Both the position numbers and the translations under genes were made by a program. Source: Adiantum capillus-veneris (taxonomy: Eukaryota; Streptophyta; Polypodiopsida; Polypodiales; Pteridaceae). Taken from it: a stretch of 62,000 bases of DNA. The stretch is from positions 138,179,043-138,241,042 of the forward strand of contig CM043958.1 of assembly GCA_014529385.2 (NCBI GenBank), in the 5' to 3' direction. Below are positions 1 to 10,544 of this stretch, piece after piece. The notes under the pieces were generated by a model, which saw nothing but the letters and a program-made list of their open reading frames with translations, did no database searches and was not told where the DNA came from. Numbering within the stretch: position 1 is the first letter of the stretch; every line of letters begins with the position of its first letter.

Positions 1-331
1 AAGATCTTCCCATGTACCTTAAGTAGCAAGGGACTTTTTGATCTTCCCTCAATTACCTCGAAAGGTGCTTTTCCGTGGAAGTATGTACAGTGTTATTGTA
101 AGCATACTCCACTAAGGGTAAGTACTTCTCCCATTGGGATCTTTGATCTACTTCCGTTACATAGGCTTTTAGTAGATCGAGAATTGTTAGGTTAGCTATT
201 TCACTTTGGCCATCAGTTTGTGGATGATAGGCCGAAGAGAAGTTTAGCCTTGTCCCTAAATTCTCAAAGAGACCCTTCCAGAAATTACTGGTCATTCTAG
301 GATCTCTATCCGACACTATGGACATTGGCAA
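1..331 (-). pseudogene. Integrase core, C-terminal part (gypsy A)
   Basis: This segment continues the integrase after a frame break near 340. It reads MSIVSDRDPRMTS, with the second catalytic Asp in the SDRD motif, then AYHPQTDGQSEIAN, where the Glu completes the D,D,E triad (families usually read TDGQTERVN). The 92-codon frame closes at 53. The next frame continues in recognisable form (APFEVIEGRS) to the left edge, so a second frameshift lies at about 60-75. Integrase inserts the cDNA copy into host DNA. The frameshifts should abolish a full-length enzyme. The C-terminal tail lies outside the window. Confidence 0.9.
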
Positions 332-2499
332 GCCATGGTATTTAAAATTTGTGAAATGAAGAGGGTTGCCATTTGATGGGCTTTGATAGTCTTTTTGACA
401 GGTATAAAATGAGCTTGTTTACTGAACCTGTCTACTATCGTCCATATTCCCGTATTCCCATGGATAGACTTAGGCAATCCAAAGATAAAATCCATGGATA
501 TGCTCTCCCATGGTGAATTAGGGATTGGCAAGGGTTGAAGCAATCCAAGTTGCTTCCCTCTATCAAATTTTGTCTTTTGACATACCACACATTTGGAAAC
601 ATACTCTTGTATGTTCACTTTCATGGTAGGCCAATAGAAATATGTTTCAATTCCCTTTAGGGTAGACTGAATCCCTCTATGCCCCGCATATGGGGGAGCA
701 TGAGATTCATACATTACTTTCTCACGTAGTGAGTTAGTAACGCATAGTCTATTGCCATAGAGAAGATAACCATCTTGTAAAGTAAATGGTTCTTCTTTCT
801 TCCCTAATGCAAGGGCTGAAATCACATCTCTAAAATCGGGATCAATAGCATACTCATCTATCATTGAAGATAGATCATTGTGAGTTGCTATGGAAACCGC
901 ATTCACTCTCGGTCGTCTTGAGAGTGCATCGGCTACTTGATTATGCTTGCCAGCAATGTGAGCAATATGAAAATGAAATTGCGAAAGGAAATTTTCCCAC
1001 CTCATTTGTTTGTCGGAGAGCTTGGTCTGCGTCATGAAGTACTTAAGACTTTGGTGATCCGTTCGCAGAATGAAAGGAGTCCCCAATAAATAGTGCTTCC
1101 ATGAGTCTAAGGCATGTAGAACTGCAAGGAGTTCTTTTTCGTATATGCCTAGAGCTTGCTCAACAGGGTCGAGCCTTCGACTCTCATAGCCTATGGCGTG
1201 CCCTTCTTGGAGAAAAACAGCTCCAAGGCAATCACCACAAGCATCACATTGGACCTCAAATGGTTTTGAGAGATCCGGTAGTGTAAGCACAGGTTGAGAG
1301 ATAAGCTTTTCTTTAAGCTTTTCGAAAGCATTGTTCTCCTTAGCAGACCATGTATACCTAACGCTTTTCTTTGTTAGGTCATGTAATGGTCCCGCAATTT
1401 GTGAGAACTTTTCTATGAAGCGTCTATAGTATGCACACATACCTATAAAGCTTCTTAGTTCATGAAGATTCCTTGGTTTAGGCCATCCTTTTATTACCTC
1501 TAACTTGGATGGATCCATTTGGATGCCATCTTGAGAGATAATGTGACCTAAATACTGAATCTCTTGCAAGAAAAATTCACTTTTCTTTCGATTAACATAA
1601 AGTTTATTCTCTCTTAAAACTTGAAATATTACCTGGAGGTGTTGCTTGTGTTCCTCCAATGAATTAGAGTAGATGATAATATCATCAAAGAACACTCCAG
1701 TGAAGGTTCGATGAGGCCTGAACAGCTTCTCCATCAAGCGGTTGAATGTGGCTGGTGCATTGGTCAAGCCAAAAGGCATGACAATGTATTCGTAAAGACC
1801 AAATGTAGTACGAAATGCGGTCTTTACAATGTCTTGATCAACTATCCTTATTTGATGATAGCCACTTTTTAGGTCAATCCTACTGAAGTAGGTCGATCCT
1901 TGTAGCTTATCAAATAGGTCTTCTACCCGTGGAACGGGAAACCTATTCTTGATAGTGATCCTATTTAGTGCTCTATAGTCGACACACATACGATATGTGC
2001 CGTCTTTCTTTTGCACTAATAGCACAGGTGAGCAAAATGGAGATGAGCTAGGCCTAACCATGCCCTTCTCAACTAACTCATGCACTTGCCGCATAATCTC
2101 CTCTTGTTGAGCTTGAGAAACTCTATAAGGAGGTTTGTTAGGCGGTGAACTTCCTGGAAGAAGTTCAATTGCATGGTCATCATTACCTCGTTTAGGAGGT
2201 AGCTCACAAGGGATGTCGTCAATAAAAACATCTTGAAACCCCTTGAGAAAATTGGATAACTCTAATTCCTTTTGGTTGCTTTTATTTTCTTTTGCTAAAG
2301 CATTAGGTTCATTTTGAGAATCTTTAACAAAAATCATGTACACGGAAATAGAGCTCTTTATTGACTTGTTGAAAGCTGGTGTATGTACAATGGGGATGGT
2401 GTTACCCATTTCCTTAGCATCTATATACATGTCTTTTTCCCTGAACTTAAAGGAGATTCTCCTTTCAGGAAATTTAACATCTGGCAGCCAGGCGGTCAA
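316..2499 (-). pseudogene. Pol: reverse transcriptase, RNase H, integrase N-part (gypsy A)
   Basis: A 727-codon frame copies element RNA into DNA. Reverse transcriptase spans about residues 130-345, with the KKDGTYRMCVDYRALN and [12 protein letters not shown] blocks. Its active site is FFDD (270-273), where gypsy elements usually have YVDD or YIDD. RNase H spans about 413-528 (VQCDACGD, TDHQSLKYF, VADALSRR). The integrase zinc domain follows (H600, H607, C637, C640), then the first catalytic Asp (670, in SMDFIFGLP). The frame then runs into TMACQCP and a stop where the family continues KYHGLPMSIV, so an indel lies near 340. The first methionine is not a true start: this is the interior of a polyprotein. 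Confidence 0.95.
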
Positions 2500-3271
2500 A
2501 CCATGGTGCCCCTAGGATTACATCCTCATGCTTGAGAGGAGAGATAAAGAAGTCCTCTTTGTCCACATAGCCTTGGACATGAAGCCTCAATTTCCCGATT
2601 AAGGGAGTGACTGAAGCTTCTTGCCCCTTGAAGGCACTGTCTGCGGGTAGGACATCTCCCATCTCGTAGGATTGTATGCCTAGCTTGGTGGCTAACTCCA
2701 TAGATATAAAATTGTGAGTAGAACCAGGGTCAAAGAGAATAAAAGCATCATGTTCTCTTACCTTTCCCCAAGCATGGCATAGAGGAGATCCTTTGTGGTG
2801 AGTTTGGTGAGTCTCCTCCTCTTGGATTTCAACCAAGGAAGCTCTAGGAGGATCTTGGCGGTTGTTCTTTTGGGGACAAGCGCGGTACGCATGCCCTTGT
2901 TCGCCGCACTTGAAACACCGGTTATCTTTACGATAACGCTCAAGCTCTTCAGGAGAGAGTTTATTCTTTCCTTTGTAAACTCCCTTCTCTTTAGCTTTGT
3001 TGGAATTGCCCTTAGGAGACTTTTGGACATTGTCCTTCCCCTTAGGCTCATTGGAACCCTTGTTTTCCGGGGGCTTATTATTTCTTTTACCCCCGTTTGG
3101 AAATTGATTCGAGAGGCCACCATAGTATGGTGTATTACCGCCGATATGGTACGTGGCCTTTGGGAGTTGACATACTCCGCCATTTCTTCGGTTAAGCCCG
3201 CACAAAATTGTTGCTTTTGCTCTCCAAAATCCAACTTTTTGAAGACAGTGGCTTTGAGTTGTAGGTCCCAA
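2474..3271 (-). pseudogene. Gag C-terminus: zinc knuckle and retropepsin-like protease (gypsy A)
   Basis: The frame holds a lysine-rich stretch, then a CCHC zinc knuckle CFKCGEQGHAYRAC (C-X2-C-X4-H-X4-C) that binds element RNA. The aspartic protease follows, with the active-site segment ILFDPGSTHNFIS and the later block EDVILGAPWFDRL. The protease cuts the Gag-Pol polyprotein. The usual active-site triplet is D-S/T-G; here it reads D-P-G, as expected for this retropepsin type. The frame closes just after WFDRLAARC, 25 bases into the pol frame, and pol resumes in another phase. Whether this is a programmed shift or an indel cannot be told from one copy; copy B reads through in one frame, which favours an indel. 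Confidence 0.9.
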
Positions 3272-4358
3272 AACTTGTCTACATATTTGTGGATGGATTC
3301 ATTGGGAGAGAGCTTTAAGCTTCGCCATTCGGTGAGTACTTTGTCTTTGGCATCGGTGGCCAAAACTGCTTCATAATGGAAGCTCTTAAAGCCTTCCATG
3401 TTCGTGGAGCTTCACCGTTGGCTCGTAGGCTAGACCACCATTGTCTGGCGGACTTTTGAAAGTGCATAGCTACATGGCGTAGCTTAGAGGACTCCGTGAA
3501 GCCCTCATCTCCAAACGCCGCATCGAATTGCTGGATAAAGGCCAAGACTTTGTCCGTAGCACCAAAGGTGCCATCATAGGTAAGGAAAGAGATGCTCTTC
3601 CCTCCCTCTTTGAATTTCTTCAGCTTGGACGACCTCTTCCATGCGGCATAGGATTTCCTATGGCCTCTTCTTTTTGATGGTTCAAAGTTGCACCATCACT
3701 TTCTTCAGAAGGTGAAGAATTTGAAGAAGGTGGAGAGAGGGTGACCTCTTTCTCGCCTTTTTCTTGTCTTGATCTTTGTCGTCTTCACCATAGCTTTCAT
3801 AAGAGGAAGAGGATGAAGAAGATGGAGAAGAGGGTGTCCTCTTTCTCGCCTTTTTCTTCTCTTGCTTTTTATCATCCCTCTTTGAATTATGGCGTGGAGA
3901 AGAGTGTGATGGTCTTCTCCGCTTTGGTGGTGATGGAGAGCGTTTAGCCCGCCGTCTTCGTGGAGCCATCTCCGCCGAGGTGGCGGGAGACTCGCTTCTT
4001 TCTCGTTCCTTCGGTGGAGGCTCTTGAGTTCTCCTTTGGGAAGGAGATGCATCATCAAGAAGTAATTCTTGAGCCCTTCATATGGATTCTCTTCTTCTTC
4101 CCGAATCGGAGAGAGACCTCTTTTGGTAGTCTCACAAGGAGGCTTCCTAGGTGTTCTCTCGTCATGGTGATGAGCTTGGAGAATCCCGTGAGCACGGAGC
4201 TGCCGTTGCACTTCACTTTGGAGAGATGGATTGCCCATGGCTTGTTGAAGCCTAGAAACAAGATAGTTAACAAGCATTGAAGCATCATTAGTAGCTTGCT
4301 CATGAGCAAAATCAAAGTTATCAACATTAATTTCACTCTCTTTACTATTGTCAGCCAT
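3270..4358 (-). pseudogene. Gag structural protein, frameshifted (gypsy A)
   Basis: Gag starts at the ATG at 4358 (MADNSKESEINVDNFDFAH) and is carried by at least four frames. The N-terminal part runs to about 4070. An Arg/Ser/Lys-rich linker (MAPRRRRAKRSPSPPKRRR, then poly-Ser) covers 3969-3720. The retrotransposon Gag core covers about 3600-3270, with VAMHFQKSARQWWSSL and later NESIHKYVDKFWDLQLKA. The core builds the virus-like particle; the basic linker probably binds RNA. Copies B and C share the same blocks, which supports the order. The frame breaks mean no complete Gag can be made. Confidence 0.85.
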
Positions 4359-4757
4359 TCTAACAACTTTTAGGTGTAAACTTTTTAGGTGTACTTTGGC
4401 ACTTCAAGCCCTAGTTGCTACTCCTCTTTACCCCTTTAGAAAAAGCACTCAAGCTACTGTACCCGCGGCTCGAATACCATTAATTGCAAGGAATAGAAGA
4501 GAGGGTCTTTCGACACCAAAACAGCACCGGCTCCTGTCAATAATAGCTCAATAGTGGTTAAGCCGTAGGCAAGCCCCGTAGGACTCCACTATTAAGACCA
4601 TAGCTCTCGACGGTGATGCCCCGTTAACTGCACAAAGGCAGGCGCACTGCAAGGCTGAAAAATCCCTATTCTACTTACTCACAGGCAATTAATAATACCA
4701 ACCATTTGTAGCTAGCTTGAGGACCTCCCTTCTTGAGCAAGAAAAGAGAAACCTTGA
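4359..4757 (-). other. 5' untranslated leader of gypsy A
   Basis: About 400 bases between the primer-binding site and the gag start, with no reading frame of note. A diverged copy lies at about 11910-12309 in element B. Confidence 0.6.
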
Positions 4758-4769
4758 GCTCTGATACCA
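4758..4769 (-). promoter_or_regulatory. Primer-binding site (initiator tRNA-Met type)
   Basis: The minus strand reads TGGTATCAGAGC, one base inside the LTR end (TTACA, T, TGG...). It is complementary to the 3' end of plant initiator tRNA-Met, the usual minus-strand primer. It fixes the orientation and the inner border of the LTR. The same 12 bases with the same one-base spacing occur in copy C. Confidence 0.93.
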
Positions 4770-4770
4770 A

Positions 4771-6357
4771 TGTAACATTTAATGGCCTAAAACTTATGTG
4801 TAGCGGAAATTAGCATGAACATAGTGGGCATTTCATTAGAATAGATTCCTAATGAGAATTACAAGAGTGCTTGGGTGGAGAGAGCAACAAAAAGCATAAC
4901 ACCTAGTTAGATAGCATCGACAATACTTTCAAAAGAGAGAGAAATTAAGCTATTGACAACAGTTGAGGACCGGATTTGCATGGAGCCGGTCCCCCCTCCA
5001 AAAGGCTTTGTATTATGGTTTCTCCCATCAAGAGAGACATTGTACAATACAATTCTTTGTGTTCCTTCAAGACTAGCTAGTGCAATGAAGATGGAAGCTT
5101 CATGCACTAAGCAAAAACACTTAATCAAACACAACTTGAATTATCCCCGTTCTCAGACCCAAGACCTCACACACCTTCGAAGATGGTGAGAGCTAGCAGG
5201 GTATGAGAGTAGATTGAGAGGAAAAAGGAGTATCTTACGAGAAAGATGTACATCTCCTCACATAATCACTCATATTAGCATAGCTTAGCTTAGTAATTAG
5301 CTTGGTAGAGAAGATGAGCATGCATTGAAGCTTGGCTCTTGGTTGGATTTGCATCCACATGCCAAGAGAGTGTTGATGTAGGCTTCTATCTCACAAGCTT
5401 GGAGTAGGTGATGAGCTCTCCATTAAAGCTTGGGAGGAGATAGAGTATTCTTTCTTCACACATGGTCAAGTGTGAGTGTGTGTGTGTCAATGCCAAGCAA
5501 AAATCAGCCCCCCCTCTCTCTTGGGCGAGCCCTCTGCTATAATTGGTCTGGCTTTTGCCTCATTGGACCTCCCCAAGTCAAGCCAATGGGTATTAAGCAG
5601 CATAAGTGATAGCCTTCTGACATGTGTCCCCCTTTCCCCTTTTGTGAGAGCTTTAGGTAATTAAATAATTAAACTAAACTCTCATTGGACCCCTTTGCCT
5701 CCTGGCCAATAGGAATCAGGCAAGCCATTGGGCTCTGAATGCTCATTGGACCCCTTGGGAGACTGCCCAATAGTCTTCTAGGAGACTTAATTCTCATTGG
5801 TTTCTTTTATTAAATGTTTTTAAATTAATTAAACTAGATTTACTCTAGCTTAATTCTCATTGGTCCACTTCAAGGGTCTTCCAATAGGAATTGGGCACAC
5901 CTTGTGGGCATCTGGCCTAGGGAGCTGACATGTGTCCCTCATTCCCTTTGTGTAAAGGGAGCCTGTGTGTGTGTGTGTGTGCTTTCTCTCTCATCCCCTA
6001 CTTTGGGGCTCGCCCCCTCCCATGTAGGATTTGCAAAGACTTTTTGGGCACACACAAAGCATCCAATTTTCCCTAGGATTGACCTTTGGACACAACCTTT
6101 GAATTTTGGAACCTTAGCATTTTGGAAGTCTTAATGGGCTGAACCTTAGGGTCTTTTTAGCCCATTGTTGCACATGGCTCTTTTGCAGATGGCCCCCCCT
6201 TTGGATCCCTATTTTCCCTCCTTTGGATCCCTACTGTGGCCGGTCTGCTAGCTTAACCAATATTCTAGCTTTTTCTCCCTTGGCACTTCCCCACATTAAA
6301 TGATCAGTTTAATATGAGAAAATCATTTAGGAGAATTAGATATTGATTATTATGACA
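4771..6357 (-). repeat. 5' LTR of gypsy A (about 1587 bp)
   Basis: The inner end is set by the primer-binding site. The outer end is set by where homology with LTR-B stops and by the TG...CA rule: on the minus strand it starts TGTCATAATAATC and ends AAATGTTACA, giving a TGT/ACA inverted end. It contains short (GT)n tracts near 5475 and 5960. Alignment with LTR-B is continuous over 5430-6357. The partner LTR is outside the window, so the age cannot be estimated. Confidence 0.85.
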
Positions 6358-6448
6358 AACAGTTTTGTTGATCTTTTGAAGGGCTGGATGAAAAGAACCT
6401 GTGCCTAGGACTTAGAAAAGAATATTGTTTGTGTATGTGAAACGTGTG

Positions 6449-7267
6449 GTAGGAATTAGGGAGAATAAGCTTAAAAGTGTGAGTGTGGTGGGTGGAAAGG
6501 GGGGCTGGCTCAGGTTTATAGTCAAGGATGGGTGGTCTCGATTAGTCGGAGAAACTCTTATTCCCTCTTATCAATAAGAAGTGAAATTAGAGACTCATTG
6601 TGCCAAGAGTCAAGATGGCCTAAATCTATGTGACACAAGATTACTATTTAGTTTTATTACTAAGTCTCATATCATAATTTATGGTTTATGGATGGAGGCC
6701 GTGCCTCTTAAACGTGGGAAAAAAATGCGTTTGTTTATGGATTCTAAATATGTAAATGGATTTCATCTTTATATTAGGAAACTGATTCAAAAGAATCCTA
6801 GATTTATCGACCTGTCTTGTGGCGTATGACCCTTATCTCCACCCCGCCGTATCAAACGGCGGATTGAGTGGTGAACCTGGTGGCCACTAGATCTATAGCG
6901 GAAGCAAACAAGTGGTTCTGGGTTCAACTGTCTCTCATCACAAAGTGAGTCACGTTCGAGCCTACTAGTAATAAGATCTATCTCCACCTCGCAAGGAAAC
7001 CATACTTAACCTGTCTAGCAATCCTAAGACCCACCTTCCAAGAGGAGAGAAATCTCGAGTGCCTTTTTCCCCATGTTTTAGAGGCACATACACTTGAGAA
7101 TTCGCCGCTCTAGGGGCAATGAGTAGTACTAGTATCGATTTTAATACTATGGGGACAGAGAGTTCCCGACCAATCGGGGGACAATCCTTCTCATAGGCAT
7201 TGGAAACCTGAGCCAAGCCCCACTTCCCACCCCCACACTCACACTTCCTTGTGTGTCCTAATTACTA
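6449..7267. repeat. Long diverged inverted repeat (two arms of about 400 bp)
   Basis: The left arm reads GTGTGAGTGTGG, then GGCTGGCTCAGGTTT and later GTGCCTCTTAAACGTGGG. The reverse complement of the right arm reads GTGTGAGTGTGGG, GGCTTGGCTCAGGTTT and GTGCCTCTAAAACATGGG, in the same order. The arms meet at about 6830 and are diverged with indels. The inner part (6850-6960) is not shared. It could be two opposed insertions of one repeat or a fold-back element. No coding potential was seen. Confidence 0.7.
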
Positions 7268-7500
7268 TCACAATGGTTGTTCAACATAAACATTCATTGA
7301 TTAGATTCCGAATTCACAATGTTCGTTAAGATAGCCCTTCAATCAGTATTGCAAAGCAGCACCAAGACAGAGTTCTAGTAAAAATTCTACTCAAACTTAT
7401 TCATTAAAATTCCACAATGTTCTGGAGGTACAACATCCCCCCTCCAGCGAGAGTTTACTCCTCCCGTTGGCGCCTAGCTGCCCCTACAAACTAGGTATGT

Positions 7501-7617
7501 CCACCGCATAGAAAGCACGACCTGGACATTCCACCGCATAGAAAACAAGACGTGGGTTCCCACCGCATAGAAAGCAAGTCGTGGGAATCCACCACTTAAC
7601 CAACAGTCGTGTTGATT
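7501..7617 (+). repeat. 30-bp tandem repeat, four units
   Basis: Units of 29-30 bases begin CCACCGCATAGAAAGCA (7501), CCACCGCATAGAAAACA (7531) and CCACCGCATAGAAAGCA (7560), with a decayed fourth at 7589 (CCACCACTTAACCAACA). Each ends in a variant of GTCGTGGGAATT. A small minisatellite in otherwise unique-looking DNA. Confidence 0.9.
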
Positions 7618-8890
7618 TCAAGAGCCCTTAAAGAGGAACTCTGCCCCCTGTGATCAAGAGGGGGGTTCAGGACTAGTTCAACATTGGAAATAGAATGAAC
7701 ATGCCGAGCTAAATTTTCCCTGGCAGACATTCTTTCCTATTGCAAACAGTGTATATCCATCAATCATTTATTTTCCTACTTTGGACTTAATGAACTCAAA
7801 TGCCGAGGTTTCCGTCTGGATTTCTCAACATGTTTGGGGATATGTTCTTTCTAGCTAACGTGGTGTAATGTTAAATCAAACGACTTGAATAAAATTGTGA
7901 CCTACCTCTTCCACTTCTTCGTCAATGGTCCGTGAGATGGCGGGGTGCTTGTTCGTCCATGGGAGCTTTTCCTTTTCCATTCACAGTGCTCGTTCCCGCC
8001 TCGCGGTCGTTGCGGCACCACCGAAGCGAGTTCTCTTAACCGGGGGCCATTTTATACTCACTACTTTAAATGATAAACTTGAAGAAAAGAGCTAAGGTCC
8101 GAAAGCATCATCACAATCCAAATGATAGATTAGAATCATTGAACAATCCCCCTTATACGAGAGGGTTAGATTTTTCCTTCGAGACATAGTAATTTTATGG
8201 ATAATACTTTACTTGTCCTATTGGGAACCGGCTCTAAAGTTAATCACTTGGATTAGTTGATTAAGAAATTCAGAATTTTACTAATGATTTACAAGAGAGA
8301 TGAAGTAAGCAAGCTCAATCACTTTCCTAGTGCAATTTGAAGAAGCAGAATTACCGCAGGCTTGTGTGATAGAAATTTCTCTTCTTATTGGCCTAATGAC
8401 GGTTTTAATTTTAGCCTTAATCACATCTTAATGTGAGAGAAGATTGAGTCATTTAATTACAATAGTATTGAGATGGTAAATGAATGAATTTCACCAATTC
8501 TACATTATTACCGGCGGGCGGCTGACAGTTTATTAACTATGCTGCCTAGAGAGAGAAATCTTTCCTAATCAAGTATAAATCATCGATTTAAGAATGATGA
8601 ATGGCTACATAATTAGCTAATTGAATGATGATTATGTAATGGAGTAGCTATGTAAACTTAGAGAGCAGCTATTGGGAATTATAGCTAAAGTAGGCATAGT
8701 AGACGAAGAATTTGGGAGAATAATGATGAGAATTAAGAAGAACCGAAAATAAACATAATTACCATGATTAGGGCTGAGAATCCTCTTGATTTTCTGATCC
8801 AATGAAATCTCAAGATGAGAATTTCGGCAGCACCTCCCTCCTTGCTTCTCTCTTCAAAAACTGTGTGTGTATCGGCAACACCTCCCCAAG
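7618..8890. other. No recognisable gene
   Basis: AT-rich DNA with no long frame and no recognised domain. There is a short GC-rich patch at about 7930-8050 and another at 8512-8525. It may be old repeat DNA. Confidence 0.5.
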
Positions 8891-8898
8891 GTGTGTGT

Positions 8899-8934
<36 letters not shown>

Positions 8935-8953
8935 GGGTGTGTGTGTGAGCATA

Positions 8954-8985
<32 letters not shown>
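8891..8985 (+). repeat. (GT)n microsatellite, compound
   Basis: Two (GT)n runs at about 8902-8931 and 8958-8985 are separated by a short imperfect spacer. The open frames across it on both strands are artefacts of the dinucleotide repeat. Confidence 0.97.
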
Positions 8986-9647
8986 AGCACACCTTTAAAT
9001 AGGATCCCCAAGTTGAAAATCGAACCTAGCTGCTATAAGCATCTGAGTGAGCTCTCACATCATGCATGGCAAGTCTAGTTTCGTGCCTACCAAGTGTCCA
9101 GTTAGCTAGTCTAACTGGCTCTCACACTCACTCTCAAGCTTGGAAACTCTCCCACAACTCCCACAAGACAAGAGGGCGCCCCCTAGCTGCTAAAGCAAGC
9201 TCTGAGTGGCCTGGAACCTGTTCCCACACAGCCTCCTGCCCGGGTGCCTCCCTGCACAACTTAGGAAAAATTGGTTTTAGGCTAAAACGACCCATACGAC
9301 TCGGAATTTAATGCCGTAAATTGCTATACTGAGCTCTAACTACGGCGTACTGGTCCGAGTACCTGCCATATCTAGCAGCCCTCGGGCTCCGAAAATGCAT
9401 TTTTTCAAATTCGGGGTACGGGTGTAGTTTTTCGAGACGGTCAAAACTGGACGGTTGGGTCACCAAAAACTTACTATTTTGGAATTTTTTTACAAAAAAT
9501 ATTTTAATTCACATTTCGAAGCTTTTAAACATTCTAAACATTATGGCACTGATAGAATTTGGAAAACTACTAAAAATAGTAACTTTTTCCATTATGTTCA
9601 TTTCATGGTACAATGGCGCTCTTTTGGGTCGGGTCAGAGACCTTATA
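8986..9647. other. No recognisable gene
   Basis: Nothing identifiable. The 9050-9300 part is less AT-rich than its surroundings. Homology to gypsy family 1 starts abruptly at about 9648. Confidence 0.5.
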
Positions 9648-9992
9648 TAACTCATGTACTTGCCCCATACTCTCCTCTTGTTGAGCTTGAGAAACTCTAT
9701 AAGGAGGTTTATTAGGTGGTGAACTTCCTGAAACAAGTTCAATTGCATGGTCATCATTGCCTCGTTAGGAGGTAGTTCATAAGGGATGTGCGTCATAAAG
9801 ACATCTTGAAACCCCTTGAGAAAATTCGATAGCTCTAATTACTTGTGATTGTTTATATTTTCTTTTGCTAAAGCATTAGGTTCATTTTCAGAATCTTTAA
9901 CAAAAATCAAGTACACGGAAATAGAGCTCTTTATTGACTTATTGGAAGCTTGCGTATGTATAATGGGTATGGTGTTACCCATTTCCTTAGCA

Positions 9993-10500
9993 TCATGTAC
10001 ATATCTTTTTCCTTGAACCTAAGTAGATTCTCCTTTTAGGGAATTTAACATTGGCAACCATGCAATCAAACCCTGGTGCCGCTAGGATTACATCCTCGTG
10101 CTTGAGAGGAGAGATAAGAAGTTCCTCTTTCTCCACATAGCTTTGGACATGGAGCCTCAATTTTCCAATTAAGGGAGTGACTGAAGCTTCTTGCCCCTTG
10201 AAAGCACCATCTGTAGGTAGGACATCTCCCATCTCATAAGCTTGTATGCCTAGCTTGGTGGCCAACTCTGTGGATATGAAATTGTGAGTAGAACCGGTCA
10301 AAGAGAATAAAATCATCATGTTCTCTTACTTTCCCCAAGCATGGCATAGAGGAGATCCTTGTGGTGAGCTTCCTCTTCTTGGATTTTGACCAAGGTAGCT
10401 CTAGGAGGCTCATGGAACGTGTTCTTTTGGGACAAGCGTGTATGCATGCCCTTGCTCGCTGCACTTGAAACATTGGTTATCCTTGTGATAACGCTCAAGC
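9993..10500 (-). pseudogene. Zinc knuckle and protease remnant (gypsy B)
   Basis: Frame fragments hold the zinc-knuckle region (C-S-S-A-A-S-K-G-M-H-T, with the second Cys position lost to base changes) and protease blocks GSTHNFISTELATKLGIQA and EDVILAAPGFDCM, matching copy A. A frame break falls right at the protease active site (ILFDR, then YSQFHI). The frame continues through VKFPKRRI without the shift seen in A, which suggests that protease and pol were originally in one frame. Confidence 0.85.
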
Positions 10501-10544
10501 TCTTCTGGAGGAGTTTGTTTTTGACTTTGTAAACTCCCTTCTCC

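Larger units (their letters stand above)
1..6357 (-). mobile_element. Ty3/gypsy LTR retrotransposon, family 1 copy A (partial)
   Basis: On the minus strand the order is 5' LTR (4771-6357), primer-binding site, leader, gag, zinc knuckle, protease, reverse transcriptase, RNase H, integrase. Integrase after RNase H is the Ty3/gypsy order. The 3' end and 3' LTR lie beyond the left edge. The reading frame is broken in gag, between protease and pol, and twice in integrase, but RT-RNase H is open for over 700 codons, so this is the least decayed of the three family-1 copies in the window. As it stands it should not be autonomous. Confidence 0.95.

Noticed and set aside
1101-1286. Plus-strand frame inside gypsy pol
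   Set aside because: A shadow of the minus-strand pol frame. The same holds for 2795-3376, 59350-59929 and 60430-61008.
6850-6960. tRNA gene or SINE at the centre of the inverted repeat
   Set aside because: A box-B-like GGGTTCAAC is present but no cloverleaf, and the box A match is poor. Noted only within the inverted repeat.
8733-9078. Open frames of His/Thr or Cys/Val repeats
   Set aside because: They are translations of (GT)n and (CA)n microsatellites on both strands, as also at 12783-13168 and 56315-56651.
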